NCBI RefSeq assembly: GCF_027579695.1
Contig: NC_083583.1
Location: 26,671,599 to 26,735,598 of the forward strand
DNA: 64,000 bases
Source: Neoarius graeffei
Taxonomy: Eukaryota; Chordata; Actinopteri; Siluriformes; Ariidae
Direction: 5' to 3'
The position numbers were made by a program, and so were the translations under genes. The notes under the pieces were generated by a model. The model ran no database searches and was not told the DNA's origin. It saw nothing but the letters and a program-made list of their open reading frames with translations. This document shows, piece after piece, positions 33,601 through 41,100 of this stretch (its first letter is position 1; every line of letters starts with the position of its first letter).

Positions 33601-34529
33601 ATTTATGCAAACTCCTTTCATAACCGTCTCCTTTCAGCATCAATAATTACGCACTTCCTTGTTAGCTGACAGCATTTTTTTTTTTAATCCATTTATTAGT
33701 GTTGGATTAAACAGCATCAACTATACCAGTGCCACTTCATGAACAGTTACGGAAACAACGTTGTTTTTGAGCAAGTGCATTAATTTTGTATAAAACTATA
33801 TTTTGGTGCTGGTTCTACTGTGACTAGCGGTGTGTTAGAAAATTTGTCAACACCTTATGATCAACCACATCCAAGAAGTAATGAGCATTGTGGGATAAGT
33901 TGATACCCCTGACATACAACAACAGCAACAAAAAAACATTTTCCTTTGAGACCTTTACATTCAAGGGCGGCACGGTGGTGTAGTGGTTAGCGCTGTCGCC
34001 TCACAGCAAGAAGGTCCTGGGTTCGAGCCCCGGGGCCGGCGAGGGCCTTTCTGTGTGGAGTTTGCATGTTCTCCCCGTGTCCGTGTGGGTTTCCTCCGGG
34101 TGCTCCGGTTTCCCCCACAGTCCAAAGACATGCAGGTTAGGTTAACTGGTGACTCTAAATTGACCGTAGGTGTGAATGTGAGTGTGAATGGTTGTCTGTG
34201 TCTATGTGTCAGCCCTGTGATGACCTGGCGACTTGTCCAGGGTGTACCCCGCCTTTCGCCCGTAGTCAGCTGGGATAGGCTCCAGCTCGCCTGCGACCCT
34301 GTAGAAGGATAAAGCGGCTAGAGATAATGAGATGAGACCTTTACATTCACACTGACTTTATTTGCTTAATTTTCCAGGTGCACAGAGCATGGTTGAGGAA
34401 GAAGAGGACGATGAGCCTGAAATGGGGATGCAGGAGTCTGTTTCGATGTACAACGCTGCCGGTGGGGATGAGATGGAAGATGACAGAATGGAAAACGGAG
34501 AGGAAGACATGCATGTTAATGGATCCTAG
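12809..34529 (+). CDS. snrpa1: snrpa1, U2 small nuclear ribonucleoprotein A' (whole gene, 9 coding exons)
   Basis: Nine exons (12809-12890, 22812-22959, 28180-28258, 28548-28594, 30930-31032, 32538-32617, 32964-33039, 33114-33207, 34378-34529) join in one frame to 861 bases, 286 residues plus TAG. The product begins MVKLSAELVEQAAQYTN and contains DNEIRKLDGFPLL, RNPVTNKKHYRLYVI and RVLDFQKVKLK, all near-identical to human SNRPA1. The leucine-rich repeats (about residues 20-140) form the curved domain that binds U2B'' and U2 snRNA stem-loop IV in the spliceosomal U2 snRNP. The C-terminal part (MFKGKRGAQLAKDIAKR, then a Glu/Asp-rich tail) is the variable end. All introns are GT-AG; intron 7 is only 74 bases and has a weak donor (GTCCCC), whereas intron 1 is 9.9 kb and intron 2 is 5.2 kb because of mobile-element insertions. 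No stop or frameshift is seen, so the gene looks functional. Confidence 0.97.
13633..14440. mobile_element. Harbinger-like MITE, sister of 9309-10342
   Basis: CTACGTTCAGACTGCAACCT at the left and GCAGTCTGAACGTAG at the right. It shares the ATCCGATTT, GTCGCAT and CGTCAT-type subterminal motifs with the 9.3-kb copy. Flanking TCA on both sides is a possible 3-base target duplication. Confidence 0.7.
14544..14932. mobile_element. Palindromic MITE flanked by TTAA
   Basis: AGGAACAGTCCACCGTATTT runs in and is mirrored out; the arms are about 150 bases each. TTAA at 14540-14543 and 14933-14936 suits a piggyBac/Kolobok-type TTAA-specific transposase, though the TIR does not start with the usual piggyBac CCC. 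Confidence 0.8.
14980..15284. mobile_element. Solo LTR of an LTR retrotransposon (fossil)
   Basis: Begins TGTGGCAGCGGGGGCGTGG and ends ATACTACA, flanked by a 5-base duplication CGTGA (14975-14979, 15285-15289). It contains a CCTTTAAAAGG promoter-like block and CAATAAATGG as polyadenylation signal. No internal region is present. It is related to the LTR at 52658. Confidence 0.75.
16241..17305 (+). repeat. V-SINE split by a 691-base MITE
   Basis: Target duplication AGAATTCTGGGG at 16229-16240 and 17306-17317. The SINE reads to GGTGACTCTAA and resumes with CTAAATTGACCATAGG. Confidence 0.9.
16433..17123. mobile_element. Harbinger-type MITE inserted in a V-SINE (TAA duplication)
   Basis: TAA at 16430-16432 and 17124-17126 is the 3-base TWA duplication of PIF/Harbinger. 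The ends GCCCATGTTTACATTAGACC and GGTCTAATGTAAACGCAGCC are inverted. No transposase inside. Confidence 0.8.
17976..19059 (+). mobile_element. 5'-truncated LINE 3' end with 12-base target duplication
   Basis: ATGATTAGTTGC at 17964-17975 and 19060-19071. The coding parts 17976-18227 (RVQAAEMSFLRRVAGRSLRE, then PGRRPQGRPRTRWRDY) and 18913-19040 (SRLAWECLCVLPEELAEMSG, then EREVWASMLRLLPLRPGSG, stop) are the C-terminus of a common fish LINE ORF2. A MITE splits it inside the TRWRDY/SRLAW junction. Confidence 0.8.
18228..18912. mobile_element. MITE inside the LINE fragment
   Basis: GCCGCTTTTCCACTAC at the left is inverted as GTAGTGGAAAAGGGC at the right. The body is rich in GGGCTGAG/GAGCTGAG-type pentamers on both arms (GAGTTGGGCTGAGCCGTGCC; inverted near 18780). 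Target duplication not clear. Confidence 0.75.
19165..19898. other. A/T-rich stretch without recognisable gene
   Basis: Interior of the large hAT-like element; nothing recognisable on either strand. Confidence 0.4.
19903..20239. mobile_element. Second TTAA-flanked palindromic MITE
   Basis: AGGAAAAGAAAACTTAATTC in and GAATTAAGTTTTCTACTCCT out, flanked by TTAA (19899-19902, 20240-20243). The inner arms carry CAGTGTGATGTCACTG and GTGACATCACACTG. Confidence 0.8.
21361..21505. repeat. Hairpin repeat
   Basis: GACCAGCTTAAGTTTAGTCC / GTATCGTGAAATAC is mirrored by GTATTTCACGATACGGACCG / CTTAAGCTGG; the arms are about 45 bases around a CTTGAGGCCGAGG centre. Confidence 0.8.
21510..22290. other. Intron 1 DNA, unassigned mobile-element interior
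   Basis: Probably an insertion in the outer MITE (AATAACTGCACAAATTTGCG, GGTCCGGATTGCAGGATTCC). No coding domain recognised. Confidence 0.35.
22812..22959 (+). CDS. snrpa1: snrpa1 coding exon 2
   Basis: The exon begins after TTCCTGCAG and ends before GTGAGT. It encodes YKIPVLENLGATLDQFDT, DFSDNEIRKLDGFPLLKR and LKTVLMNNNRI, the first leucine-rich repeats. Split codons at both ends match exons 1 and 3. Confidence 0.96.
23460..24545 (+). mobile_element. Composite TIR element, copy A (snrpa1 intron 2)
   Basis: One end (CTTGCATGTGACGTCACAGC ... GCCATCTTGTCGG) and the other (GACAAGATGGCAGC ... GTCACGTGACTGCAAGATC) are diverged inverted termini. Left half: a + strand LINE-ORF-like fragment (23690-24002). 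Right half: a - strand exon-like fragment beginning MDQF near 24450 and ending at a CAG/GTAAGT donor near 24080. An inverted copy lies at 29742-30755. Relative to that copy, A has about 38 extra bases near 24015 and a local tandem duplication of TAGGTCGTTTATATTAGACA near 24320-24390. Confidence 0.65.
23690..24002 (+). pseudogene. LINE endonuclease-region N-terminal fragment
   Basis: Encodes MDLLDIGFQQKMTVCSDFHR, then RRRRRRRERKQKRGCRAGLL and LYLSNARSMVNKTDDLELQL. The basic run followed by SNARSxxNKxDDLEL is the entry to the endonuclease domain of many fish LINE ORFs. It stops after about 100 codons; no catalytic residues follow. Confidence 0.65.
24560..24806 (+). pseudogene. Fragment resembling the P2X7-C-like transposon ORF
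   Basis: MTSSFGFIGDSSDSTDSNTS begins an acidic N-terminus, and in a neighbouring frame 24690-24806 reads TYQFEPSESEFDSATEA ... RLENWMELN. YxFEPxxSxSE followed by RLxN(x)W is the signature of P2X7-C-like domains of TE-derived fish proteins. It is broken by a frame change and a stop. Family call is inference. Confidence 0.4.
25180..25450 (-). pseudogene. THAP-domain C-terminal fragment
   Basis: Reversed, the sequence reads AHFTEDSYETSDLLRSVGY and KPVLKEGAVPTIKGK. HFTEDxx(x)nLKxGAVPTI is the end of the THAP zinc-finger fold, used by P-element- and Kolobok-type transposases and their derived genes. No transposase follows. Frame changes upstream prevent reading the Cys pairs. Confidence 0.5.
25560..25750. 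repeat. Widespread CATACCTCTGCCAA repeat fragment
   Basis: GTGCATACCTCTGCCAAG and CATACCTCTGCCAACTTTGT with TTGTTGGAGGTGG are hallmarks of a repeat common in fish; family not assigned. Confidence 0.4.
25756..27066. mobile_element. TIR element carrying an exon-like ORF
   Basis: AGGCCAAGAAAAAATAATTG at the left is matched exactly in inverted form at 27043-27066 (CAATTATTTTTTCTTGGCCT). The termini are followed by GACCGACCG / CCTACCTACC-type tracts. The element is about 1.3 kb, and its interior is the 144-codon ORF plus unique sequence. Superfamily not clear from the flanks. Confidence 0.65.
26030..26463 (+). CDS. Unrecognised exon-like ORF inside a TIR element
   Basis: From ATG 26054 (CATCATGGCGG, strong Kozak) the frame reads MAANEVFSITVIGCDHTEDC ... 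ISSFYKFSTVKELYEHYHPP ... VTLESLLSNFGLRALTFECK ... AFQVLMAGGRAFVSVKKTG and runs into GGGTAAGT, a consensus splice donor at about 26461. It is open for about 136 codons, with mixed, non-repetitive composition typical of real protein: one short alpha/beta-looking domain, no membrane segment, and Cys-x-His/Asp near the start. It matches nothing I know. It is not part of snrpa1, whose exons 2 and 3 join without it. Likely exon 1 of a transposon gene, or a captured host exon. Confidence 0.45.
27556..27602. repeat. (TA)n microsatellite, snrpa1 intron 2
   Basis: Pure TA run after an A10 tract. Confidence 0.95.
28180..28258 (+). CDS. snrpa1: snrpa1 coding exon 3
   Basis: Acceptor TTGTTGCAG, donor GTGAGT. 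It encodes CRIGENLEHSLPNLKELIL and TSNNIQDL, the third leucine-rich repeat. Together with exon 4 it lies between two inverted copies of a 1-kb mobile element. Confidence 0.95.
28548..28594 (+). CDS. snrpa1: snrpa1 coding exon 4 (47 bases)
   Basis: This micro-sized exon, between TTAACAG and GTATTT, encodes GDLDPLASVKTLTLL and two bases of a Ser codon completed by exon 5. It matches the conserved GDLDPLASLKSLTYLS stretch of human U2A'. The donor is suboptimal. Confidence 0.94.
28838..29366. mobile_element. Foldback/MITE-type element in snrpa1 intron 4
   Basis: 28838-28905 (GGTAATCGTATGG ... AAAATTAAGGAT) is mirrored by 28940-29000 (ATCCTTAATTTTACGAGGAA ... CATACGATTACTTG). Then TAGGGCCAAATT at 29011 pairs with AATTTGGCCCTA at 29351-29363, so a second inverted pair follows. 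The two may be one element. Confidence 0.6.
29742..30755 (-). mobile_element. Composite TIR element, copy B (snrpa1 intron 4, inverted relative to copy A)
   Basis: Reverse-complement match to 23460-24545 along its whole length, including the same junction between the two gene fragments (CACTTAAGTATTGAGTATAG / CACTGACCAGCCG). Ends: TATAGACCTCTTGCAGTCAC and GACGTCACATGCAAGATCTC. On the + strand 29834-30118 encodes MDQFQPTDYTAHFSNEQITR ... ISDPYGLPDIVFTTVSVDVE ... YLINFPSLFSGEALRAYKSL. On the - strand 30191-30500 repeats the LINE fragment. Confidence 0.65.
29834..30118 (+). pseudogene. Exon-like fragment of a TE-derived (SWIM/YqaJ-type?) protein
   Basis: The protein-like stretch has DYPDVYNYLINxPS..SGEALRAYKSLDSY-type spacing, which I associate with the N-terminal region of large TE-derived fish proteins with SWIM zinc-finger and YqaJ domains; none of those later domains is present. 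A good splice donor (ACAG/GTAAGT) follows about 35 bases after the frame closes. Family call is inference. Confidence 0.4.
30930..31032 (+). CDS. snrpa1: snrpa1 coding exon 5
   Basis: It follows a T/C-rich tract and CCAG and ends before GTAAGG. It encodes LLRNPVTNKKHYRLYVINK and LPQIRVLDFQKVKLK, the last repeat and the LRR C-cap, the most conserved part of the protein. Confidence 0.96.
31246..31703. mobile_element. Tc1-type MITE with Sleeping Beauty-like termini
   Basis: CAGTTGCCGTCAGAAGTTTA at the left and GTAAACTTCTGACCACAAGT at the right are inverted and close to salmonid Tc1 TIRs (CAGTTGAAGTCGGAAGTTTA). About 450 bases, no ORF. Lies in snrpa1 intron 5 with a G12 run at 31351. Confidence 0.7.
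32010..32182 (+). repeat. V-SINE head joined to another SINE
   Basis: tRNA-like head and V domain, ending at GGTTAGGTTAATA, where a different repeat begins directly. Confidence 0.8.
32183..32335 (+). repeat. Second-family SINE fragment
   Basis: GAGGTGCCCTTGAGCAAGGC and CCCAACTGCTCCCCGG match the repeat at 54160-54445. It forms a chimera with the V-SINE head to its left. Confidence 0.75.
32538..32617 (+). CDS. snrpa1: snrpa1 coding exon 6
   Basis: Acceptor GCCGTAG, donor GTAAGA. It encodes ERQEAEKMFKGKRGAQLAK and DIAKRTK, identical in layout to human U2A' directly after the LRR domain. Confidence 0.96.
32964..33039 (+). CDS. snrpa1: snrpa1 coding exon 7
   Basis: Acceptor TTCTTTTAG, donor GTCCCC (weak). 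It encodes FTPGAGLQAEKVKTGPSAA and DVEAIK; the human counterpart is FNPGAGLPTDKKKGGPSPG. The following intron is 74 bases, so intron definition may compensate for the weak donor. Confidence 0.95.
33114..33207 (+). CDS. snrpa1: snrpa1 coding exon 8
   Basis: Acceptor CGCCCACAG, donor GTAATG. It encodes AAIANATSLAEVERLKGML and QSGQIPGRESRQ, matching human LAEVERLKGLLQSGQIPGR. Confidence 0.96.
33208..33960. other. snrpa1 intron 8, unique part
   Basis: A/T-rich; no repeat or exon recognised before the V-SINE. Confidence 0.4.
33965..34333 (+). repeat. V-SINE in snrpa1 intron 8
   Basis: Near-perfect 15-base flanks GAGACCTTTACATTCA (33948-33963 and 34334-34349). Full length, looks young; only about 44 bases separate it from exon 9. 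Confidence 0.93.
34378..34529 (+). CDS. snrpa1: snrpa1 terminal coding exon 9
   Basis: Acceptor AATTTTCCAG. The exon encodes an acidic tail (MVEEEEDDEPEMGMQES followed by DEMEDDRMENGEEDMHVNGS) ending at TAG 34527-34529. The final VNGS resembles human VTNGS. A full-length V-SINE ends about 45 bases upstream of this exon, so the branch point lies in the short unique stretch CACTGACTTTATTTGCTTAA. Confidence 0.94.
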
Positions 34530-34656
34530 TTCATTTCATGTTATATGGATGATGGTGCATCTCTTGAGTTTGTGTATAAATGTTGGACAGAGTACTTTTG
34601 TATGCTACTTTTTGTTGGTAAATACGTTCAACCAATGGTTTTTTTTTATGGTTTAA

Positions 34657-34662
34657 AATAAA
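34657..34662 (+). terminator. snrpa1: snrpa1 polyadenylation signal AATAAA
   Basis: AATAAA lies 128 bases after the stop codon in an A/T-rich 3' UTR and is the first canonical hexamer there. Confidence 0.7.
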
Positions 34663-34669
34663 ATTAAGT

Positions 34670-35193
34670 GCTTCATTTCATACTACCTTGGATTTCATTT
34701 TTGAAAAATCCATTTTATGTCTAATTGAGTAACAGATGCGCTAGTCAGTAAATGCGTACTTCTCAAATGTACCAATGTCCGAGGTTTATCTGATTAACAA
34801 AACCAGTACATAACCTAATAAACAGAGAAATGGATGTATGATGTAATTTTAGTAAATTCACAAAATGTCTGCATATGTTTGAAAGAAGCAAGAATTGAAC
34901 GCGTCATCAAATCGCACCACGAAGGGGATGATGCATTATTTTGTTTTTAATGAAGTCCAATCAGTATTGCTTAGTTAATCTAGATATAAACCCAAGTAGT
35001 TGAATGGGTTTCAAATTTTGTCAATATGGACATCTGTAATAATTTCAGCGTGCATAGTATTGCATAAAAAAAAAAAAGTTTATTCATCCCTCGGTGGGGA
35101 AATTTACATGCTAGGGACAGTAACACACAAAGAAAAAATGCAATAAAAGTATAAAATATAATAAAGTTAAAACAAGTCATGTGTACAACAAAA
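34670..35193. other. snrpa1-selenos intergenic DNA with LINE tail
   Basis: 35075-35165 (TTTATTCATCCCTCGGTGGG, GGAAATTTACATGCTAGGG) is a reversed fish LINE 3' tail. Otherwise unassigned. Confidence 0.45.
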
Positions 35194-36803
35194 TACAACC
35201 CTGATTCCAAAAAAGTTGGGACAAAGTACAAATTGTAAATAAAAACGGAATGCAATGATGTGGAAGTTTCAAAATTCCATATTTTATTCAGAATAGAACA
35301 TAGATGACACATCAAATGTTTAAACTGAGAAAATGTATCATTTAAAGAGAAAAATTAGGTGATTTTAAATTTCATGACAACACATCTCAAAAAAGTTGGG
35401 ACAAGGCCATGTTTCCCACTGTGAGACATCCCCTTTTCTCTTTACAACAGTCTGTAAACGTCTGGGGACTGAGGAGACAAGTTGCTCAAGTTTAGGGATA
35501 GGAATGTTAACCCATTCTTGTCTAATGTAGGATTCTAGTTGCTCAACTGTCTTAGGTCTTTTTTGTCATATCTTCCGTTTTATGATGCGCCAAATGTTTT
35601 CCATGGGTGAAAGATCCGGACTGCAGGCTGGCCAGTTCAGTACCCGGACCCTTCTTCTACGCAGCCATGATGCTGTAATTGATGCAGTATGTGGTTTGGC
35701 ATTGTCATGTTGGAAAATGCAAGGTCTTCCCTGAAAGAGACGTCGTCTGAATGGGAGCATACCGTATGTTGCTCTAGAACCTGGATGTACCTTTCAGCAT
35801 TGATGGTGTCTTTCCAGATGTGTAAGCTGCCCATGCCACACGCACTAATGCAACCCCATACCATCAGAGATGCAGGCTTCTGAACTGAGCGCTGATAACA
35901 ACTTGGGTCGTCCTTCTCCTCTTTAGTCCGAATGACACGGCGTCCCTGATTTCCATCAAGAACTTCAAATTTTGATTCGTCTGACCACAGAACAGTTTTC
36001 CACTTTGCCACAGTCCATTTTAAATAAGCCTTGGCCTAGAGAAGACATCTGCGCTTCTGGATCATGTTTAGATACGGCTTCTTCTTTGAACTATAGAGTT
36101 TTAGCTGGCAACGGCGGATGGCACGGTGAATTGTGTTCACAGATAATGTTCTCTGGAAATATTCCTGAGCCCATTTTGTGATTTCCAGTACAGAAGCATG
36201 CCTGTATGTGATGCAGTGCCGTCTAAGGGCCCGAAGATCACGGGCACCCAGTATGGTTTTCCGGCCTTGACCCTTACGCACAGAGATTCTTCCAGATTCT
36301 CTGAATCTTTTGATGATATTATGCACTGTCGATGATGATATGTTCAAACTCTTTGCAATTTTACACTGTCGAACTCCTTTCTGATATTGCTCCACTATTT
36401 GTTGGCGCAGAATTAGGGTATTGGTGATCCTCTTCCCATCTTTACTTCTGAGAGCCGCTGCCACTCCAAGATGCTCGTTTTATACCCAGTCATGTTAATG
36501 ACCTATTGCCAATTGACCTAATGAGTTGCAATTTGGTCCTCCAGCTGTTCCTTTTTTGTACCTTTAACTTTTCCAGCCTCTTATTGCCCCTGTCCCAACT
36601 TTTTTGAGATGTGTTGCTGTCATGAAATTTCAAATGAGCCAATATTTGGCATGAAATTTCAAAATGTCTCACTTTCGACATTTGATATGTTGTCTATGTT
36701 CTATTGTGAATACAAGATCAGTTTTTGAGATTTGTAAATTATTGCATTCTGTTTTTATTTACAGTTTGTACTTTGTCCTAACTTTTTTGGAATCGGGGTT
36801 GTA
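35194..36803 (-). mobile_element. Tc1-like transposon, copy 1, full length
   Basis: TIR CAACCCTGATTCCAAAAAAG at the left and CTTTTTTGGAATCGGGGTTG at the right with TA at both edges; 1.6 kb. The transposase reads on the - strand in three pieces: 36036-36464 ([19 protein letters not shown], helix-turn-helix), 35637-36011 ([12 protein letters not shown], first catalytic Asp) and 35566-35760 ([12 protein letters not shown] ... [14 protein letters not shown], second Asp and Glu, 34 residues apart). A stop after LFKMDCGK and a frame change near 35750 break it. Confidence 0.9.
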
Positions 36804-36920
36804 AGAATGGAACTTAAGGAGAGAAAATAACAAACGGACTGCTAGTACACAAAGCATGGTACGGATTTGAATTTAGTGTGGAAATTTAAAGAAAAACGCT
36901 CTAATTACTGTAGTAATAAT

Positions 36921-37719
36921 CAGTGATGGGAATAACGGCATTAGAAATTAACGGCGTTACTTTTTTTAGTAACGAGTAATCTAACTAATTACTTTTTACA
37001 TCGTTATAACGCCGTTCCCGTTACTTACAATAAAATGCTCTGCGTTACTTTATTAAAGCTGTTTTCATCTGGCACGCTGCTCGTTCAGCCTTTCTTTACT
37101 CTGCTTTAGTGTGGGGCGGGGAGACGCGAGACAACGGCATAGTCAGCCAATCAGAGTAGCTTTGGACAACATACGTAGGTAGGCCACGCCTACTGCACTA
37201 CTGCACACACTTTCAATCAGAAGACAGCGATGGCGTGCGGTCAGTCCAACGCTGCGCTTTCACACTGGAAATACAGCATTACTTTTCATTACTTGAAATA
37301 AAAGGCAAAAATGTCTACGTGCAATGCACATTATGTCGAGGAACAAAGCGTTTGTCCTCGTCAGTGGCCAGTAATTAGTAACAATTTTAATAACTACAAA
37401 AATATATTAAATTTGATAGATGTCTTATCTCACATTGTCCCACAAAAATATTAATGTAGTGTAGATAACGTTACTAACTGGTTCTGTTAAGTGTCCATTT
37501 CAGTCATTAAACACATTTAACATTTACTTTTATTATGATTACACTAATTGAATTTTTTTTTTTTTTTGAGGGGGAACAAAATGTAACGGAATAATTACTT
37601 TCCCTGGTAATTAGTTACTTTTATGACAAAGTAACTCCGTTACTAACTCGGTTACTTTTTGGGAAAAGTAACTAGTAACTATAACTAATTACTTTTTGAA
37701 AGTAACGTGCCCAACACTG
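36921..37719. mobile_element. hAT non-autonomous element with perfect 8-base duplication
   Basis: GTAATAAT at 36913-36920 and 37720-37727. Starts CAGTGATGGGAATAACGGC and ends CGTGCCCAACACTG. Subterminal GTTACTTTTT / AGTAACTA arrays occur on both arms. No transposase. Confidence 0.9.
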
Positions 37720-37833
37720 GTAATAATTAAAATAATGTCAGTAAGCTCGAATAAATAAAGATAACGGTAATAATACTTGCCAAAGCAAAACACGCCTCCT
37801 TTTAATGTCCTCGTTTGGGCACGCCTCGTTTAA

Positions 37834-37875
37834 TGACGTGTTACAAGCTCCGCCCCATTCTCAACAACCACGTCA
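37834..37875 (+). promoter_or_regulatory. selenos: UPR-type elements in the selenos promoter
   Basis: CCACGTCA at 37868-37875 is the exact reverse complement of the UPRE core TGACGTGG (XBP1/ATF6), and TGACGTGT lies at 37834-37841; a GC box (CCGCCCC) sits between them. They are 175-215 bases before the ATG. Mammalian SELENOS is induced by ER stress through a related ERSE, so the arrangement is plausible; binding is inference. Confidence 0.55.
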
Positions 37876-38049
37876 TCCTCCAGTTTACGGAAATCCGGTT
37901 TGGCTTAGTTGGCTAGGGAGCGATCTGGTTTCAGGCTACTTTAGCTTGTCGGTACGTTACAAAATGGACAAGTAATCACGTAGTGTAGTTGTTTAAAGGA
38001 AAGTGGACAGTGATTTTTATTGTTTTAAATCCTGTAACACTCGTTAAAC

Positions 38050-38140
38050 ATGGAGTCAACCGGCGGTGCTGCTAAAATTAAACCCGGAGCAGGAGGAGAA
38101 ACTCTGGAGAACCAGGACATGAGTTTCCTTCAAGCAACTG
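38050..38140 (+). CDS. selenos: selenos coding exon 1
   Basis: ATG at 38050 (AACATGG, good Kozak context) opens [20 protein letters not shown] and [10 protein letters not shown], ending with one base of a split Val codon at GTAGAT. The N-terminus is weakly conserved in the family; this start is chosen because the frame joins exon 2 and no earlier in-frame ATG is seen close by. Confidence 0.85.
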
Positions 38141-41100
38141 GTAGATAAACACTATGTCTTATCATTAATAAACTTCGGCTTAAACAAATAAGACGCTTTA
38201 AATCAGAATCGGAATCCGAATCAAATTTATTGTCAAGTACGGTCTCACATACAAAGACTTTTGCTTTAGTGATTGGTGCTTGAAGAAATTTAGCAATATG
38301 CATAGAAGAACCTGAAATATGCTAAATATAGCTTTAAAGAAAAATATTTGCATGAAAACATTTGGTTAAAGACAATATTATAAAACTTTTTTTTTTTTTT
38401 TTACACAGGGGTTTAAGAAATACTGGTGAATAAATATGGGCGTAGAATTGTCAAAACAATAAAAAGCAACGTCATCGGCTACTTGAACTAGCTTCAATGT
38501 TTTCCACACCTGTATTTAGACAGGTGTGGGAGGGGTGTGCTGTATCGTGATTGGCTATTTGAATGGTACATGCACGTATTTAGCCAATCACGACAGGGAG
38601 AATGCTACTAACCCGAGCAGGGGGCGGGATTTGTCAGAGAACGGGTAGGGAAAGAACAAATCTGGCTGTAATAATTTAGTGTTTTATGCTAACGTGCTAC
38701 TTTATAAACAGCAAGTTGGAAGAAAAAAAATGGTTAATGTGGCTTCTTGTTTTTGTCCTGGAAGTTAAATTTTGTGTTCCTGAGCTTTATGTATACGTCT
38801 ATTAGGTTTTAAAAGTAGTTAGTCTTATGTTTTGTCCAATTAAATATGTTTTCTCTGGAACATTATACTGTTTCCTGATCCTGGAGTGTTTTGCTCTACA
38901 GTAGCAGCTGGTCTGTGTGGTTTTTGGCTTCTTCCTGCACATTCTTCCCTTTTTCCCCATCCATCTCTTACCGGAGACAAAATCAGAGGAATCTTTTTGT
39001 CAGTTTGGAATTGTTTGGTGCTTTAACCTGCTCTCACTCTGACTGACTTTGCTTCAAAATGAAATACATCATCAGCATGGAACAGGCTTTTAGGCAGGAT
39101 TTTTTTTTAGGGAGTCTAACTTTTTTGCAGGTGTCACTGTATGTGGCGAGGTGTAGCGGCGCGTTGAGCGCCGCTGGCACGAGTGTTTTAGGGGGTTGAG
39201 AATTATGTAAAAATGTTAAAGAAAATGTATTCAAAATACATGTAGGTATAACAGATTGGTAATACAATATCAACTTTGGGAACACCAAAACAAAATACAC
39301 TGCAAACTGCGTATATTTTTAATGAATATTATTATTAAAATGGGTATATTTCTGGGATTTTTTGAGCTGGAGTTGCATATTAAGCATGACAAATTAGCTA
39401 TAAAGCTTTCTGATCGCAGAATACTACATAAATAAAGCTTGTTGTAGCTGTGTTTGTCTCAGTCAGTAGTGCACCTATTGCAATTGCATTACATGTGACA
39501 ACCAACCCCGAACACAGTGTGACAACCAACCCCGGCTGACCAGTTTTGCTTTCAAAGCCGCTAGCGTCCAAAGATTTAGTATAACAAAGAAAAAAACACA
39601 CAGGAAATATGGCTAAGTCTTCAAACATTATAATGGTATTCGTTTTTTCAATAGAAACCCATTAATTACAAAGCTAGAAGGTAAAAACCAAGGACGAACA
39701 GTTTCATGTTCGTCCTTTTCACGTGCGTTCCTTGGAATCCCAGCATCCTTTAGAACGTGTCGTATTTGATTATTGTTTAGCCTACTAGAAATACTACCCG
39801 CCGGCTCGACTACCACACTCTCCACTACGTAGCCTGTAATGTTGGGAAAATCTGCATGAAAATGTGTTATTTACTGTTAAAAGGATTTATTCGGGATAAA
39901 TAACATGTCAGGTAAGGCCGGTTTTCTATAGACTACATTCCACATTTAGCTGCGGCAATATAGTCTACGGCTATATTGTCTGGATATTTATGCCAGTGTC
40001 TCCTAGGCATACATCTTTTCCCCCTCTGCTCTGGGAACGCATATTACAAGTGCTTTGTACACCAAATTTATTTAATAACCCATTTATTTATAACGAGGGC
40101 TCTCACAACTTTGAAATTAGTGCAGCCATAGAAACGCGTGTTTCTGTAGCTCTGCGGCGGGTGCCTATATTTTGTACTCTGGGCTCGTGCTGTTGCTATG
40201 GTAACCCTGGGCGTCTTCGGGAAAGACAGCTGTCAAAGCGAGACTTCTGAAATTTCCAAAATGGCGGTGTCAACAAAGCTTGTAGATCCTCGGAAAGCTC
40301 AGACTCGGCGATTTTTTAACATATTCAGCTAAGTTACCGGACATAACACGGGCGGAAATATTAGGGCGTCTTTAGGGCGTCGTACTAAAAAGTAGGGCGT
40401 CCAATTTCTTGTTTTTTTCAGTACAGGGCGTCGAAAAGACGCCCAGACGCCCCTCTATCTAAAAGCCTGGCATGGAATAAAATCATGTCTCTCTAGTCAC
40501 ACGTAGTGGTGCTTTAGTGAAAAGTCAGTTTATTCAGATTTAAAAAATGCATGCTCCGTCATTAAAATAAATCCCAGCTCCACTTACAGCGAGTGATATC
40601 GGACATCTCATCTCAAACCCTGCTTTCGACATCTCATTTCATTATCTCTAGCCGCTTTATCCTGTTCTACAGGGTCGCAGGCAAGCTGGAGCCTATCCCA
40701 GCTGACTACAGGCGAAAGGCGGGGTACACCCTGGACAAGTCGCCAGGTCATCACAGGGCTGACACATAGACACAGACAACCATTCACACTCACATTCACA
40801 CCTACGCTCAATTTAGAGTCACCAGTTAACCTAACCTGCATGTCTTTGGACTGTGGGGGAAACCGGAGCACCCGGAGGAAACCCACGCGGACACGGGGAG
40901 AACATGCAAACTCCACACAGAAAGGCCCTCGTCGGCCACGGGGCTCGAACCCGGACCTTCTTGCTGTGAGGCGACACCGCTAACCACTACACCACCATGC
41001 CGCCCTGCTTTCGACATCTCATCCCATCTCATTATCTCTAGCCGCTTTATCCTTCTACAGGGTCGCAGGCAAGCTGGAGCCTATCCCAGCTGACTATGGG

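Noticed and set aside
33983-34312. Reading frames with [22 protein letters not shown] or [20 protein letters not shown]
   Set aside because: These recur about 20 times and are translations of the V-SINE central domain, not proteins.
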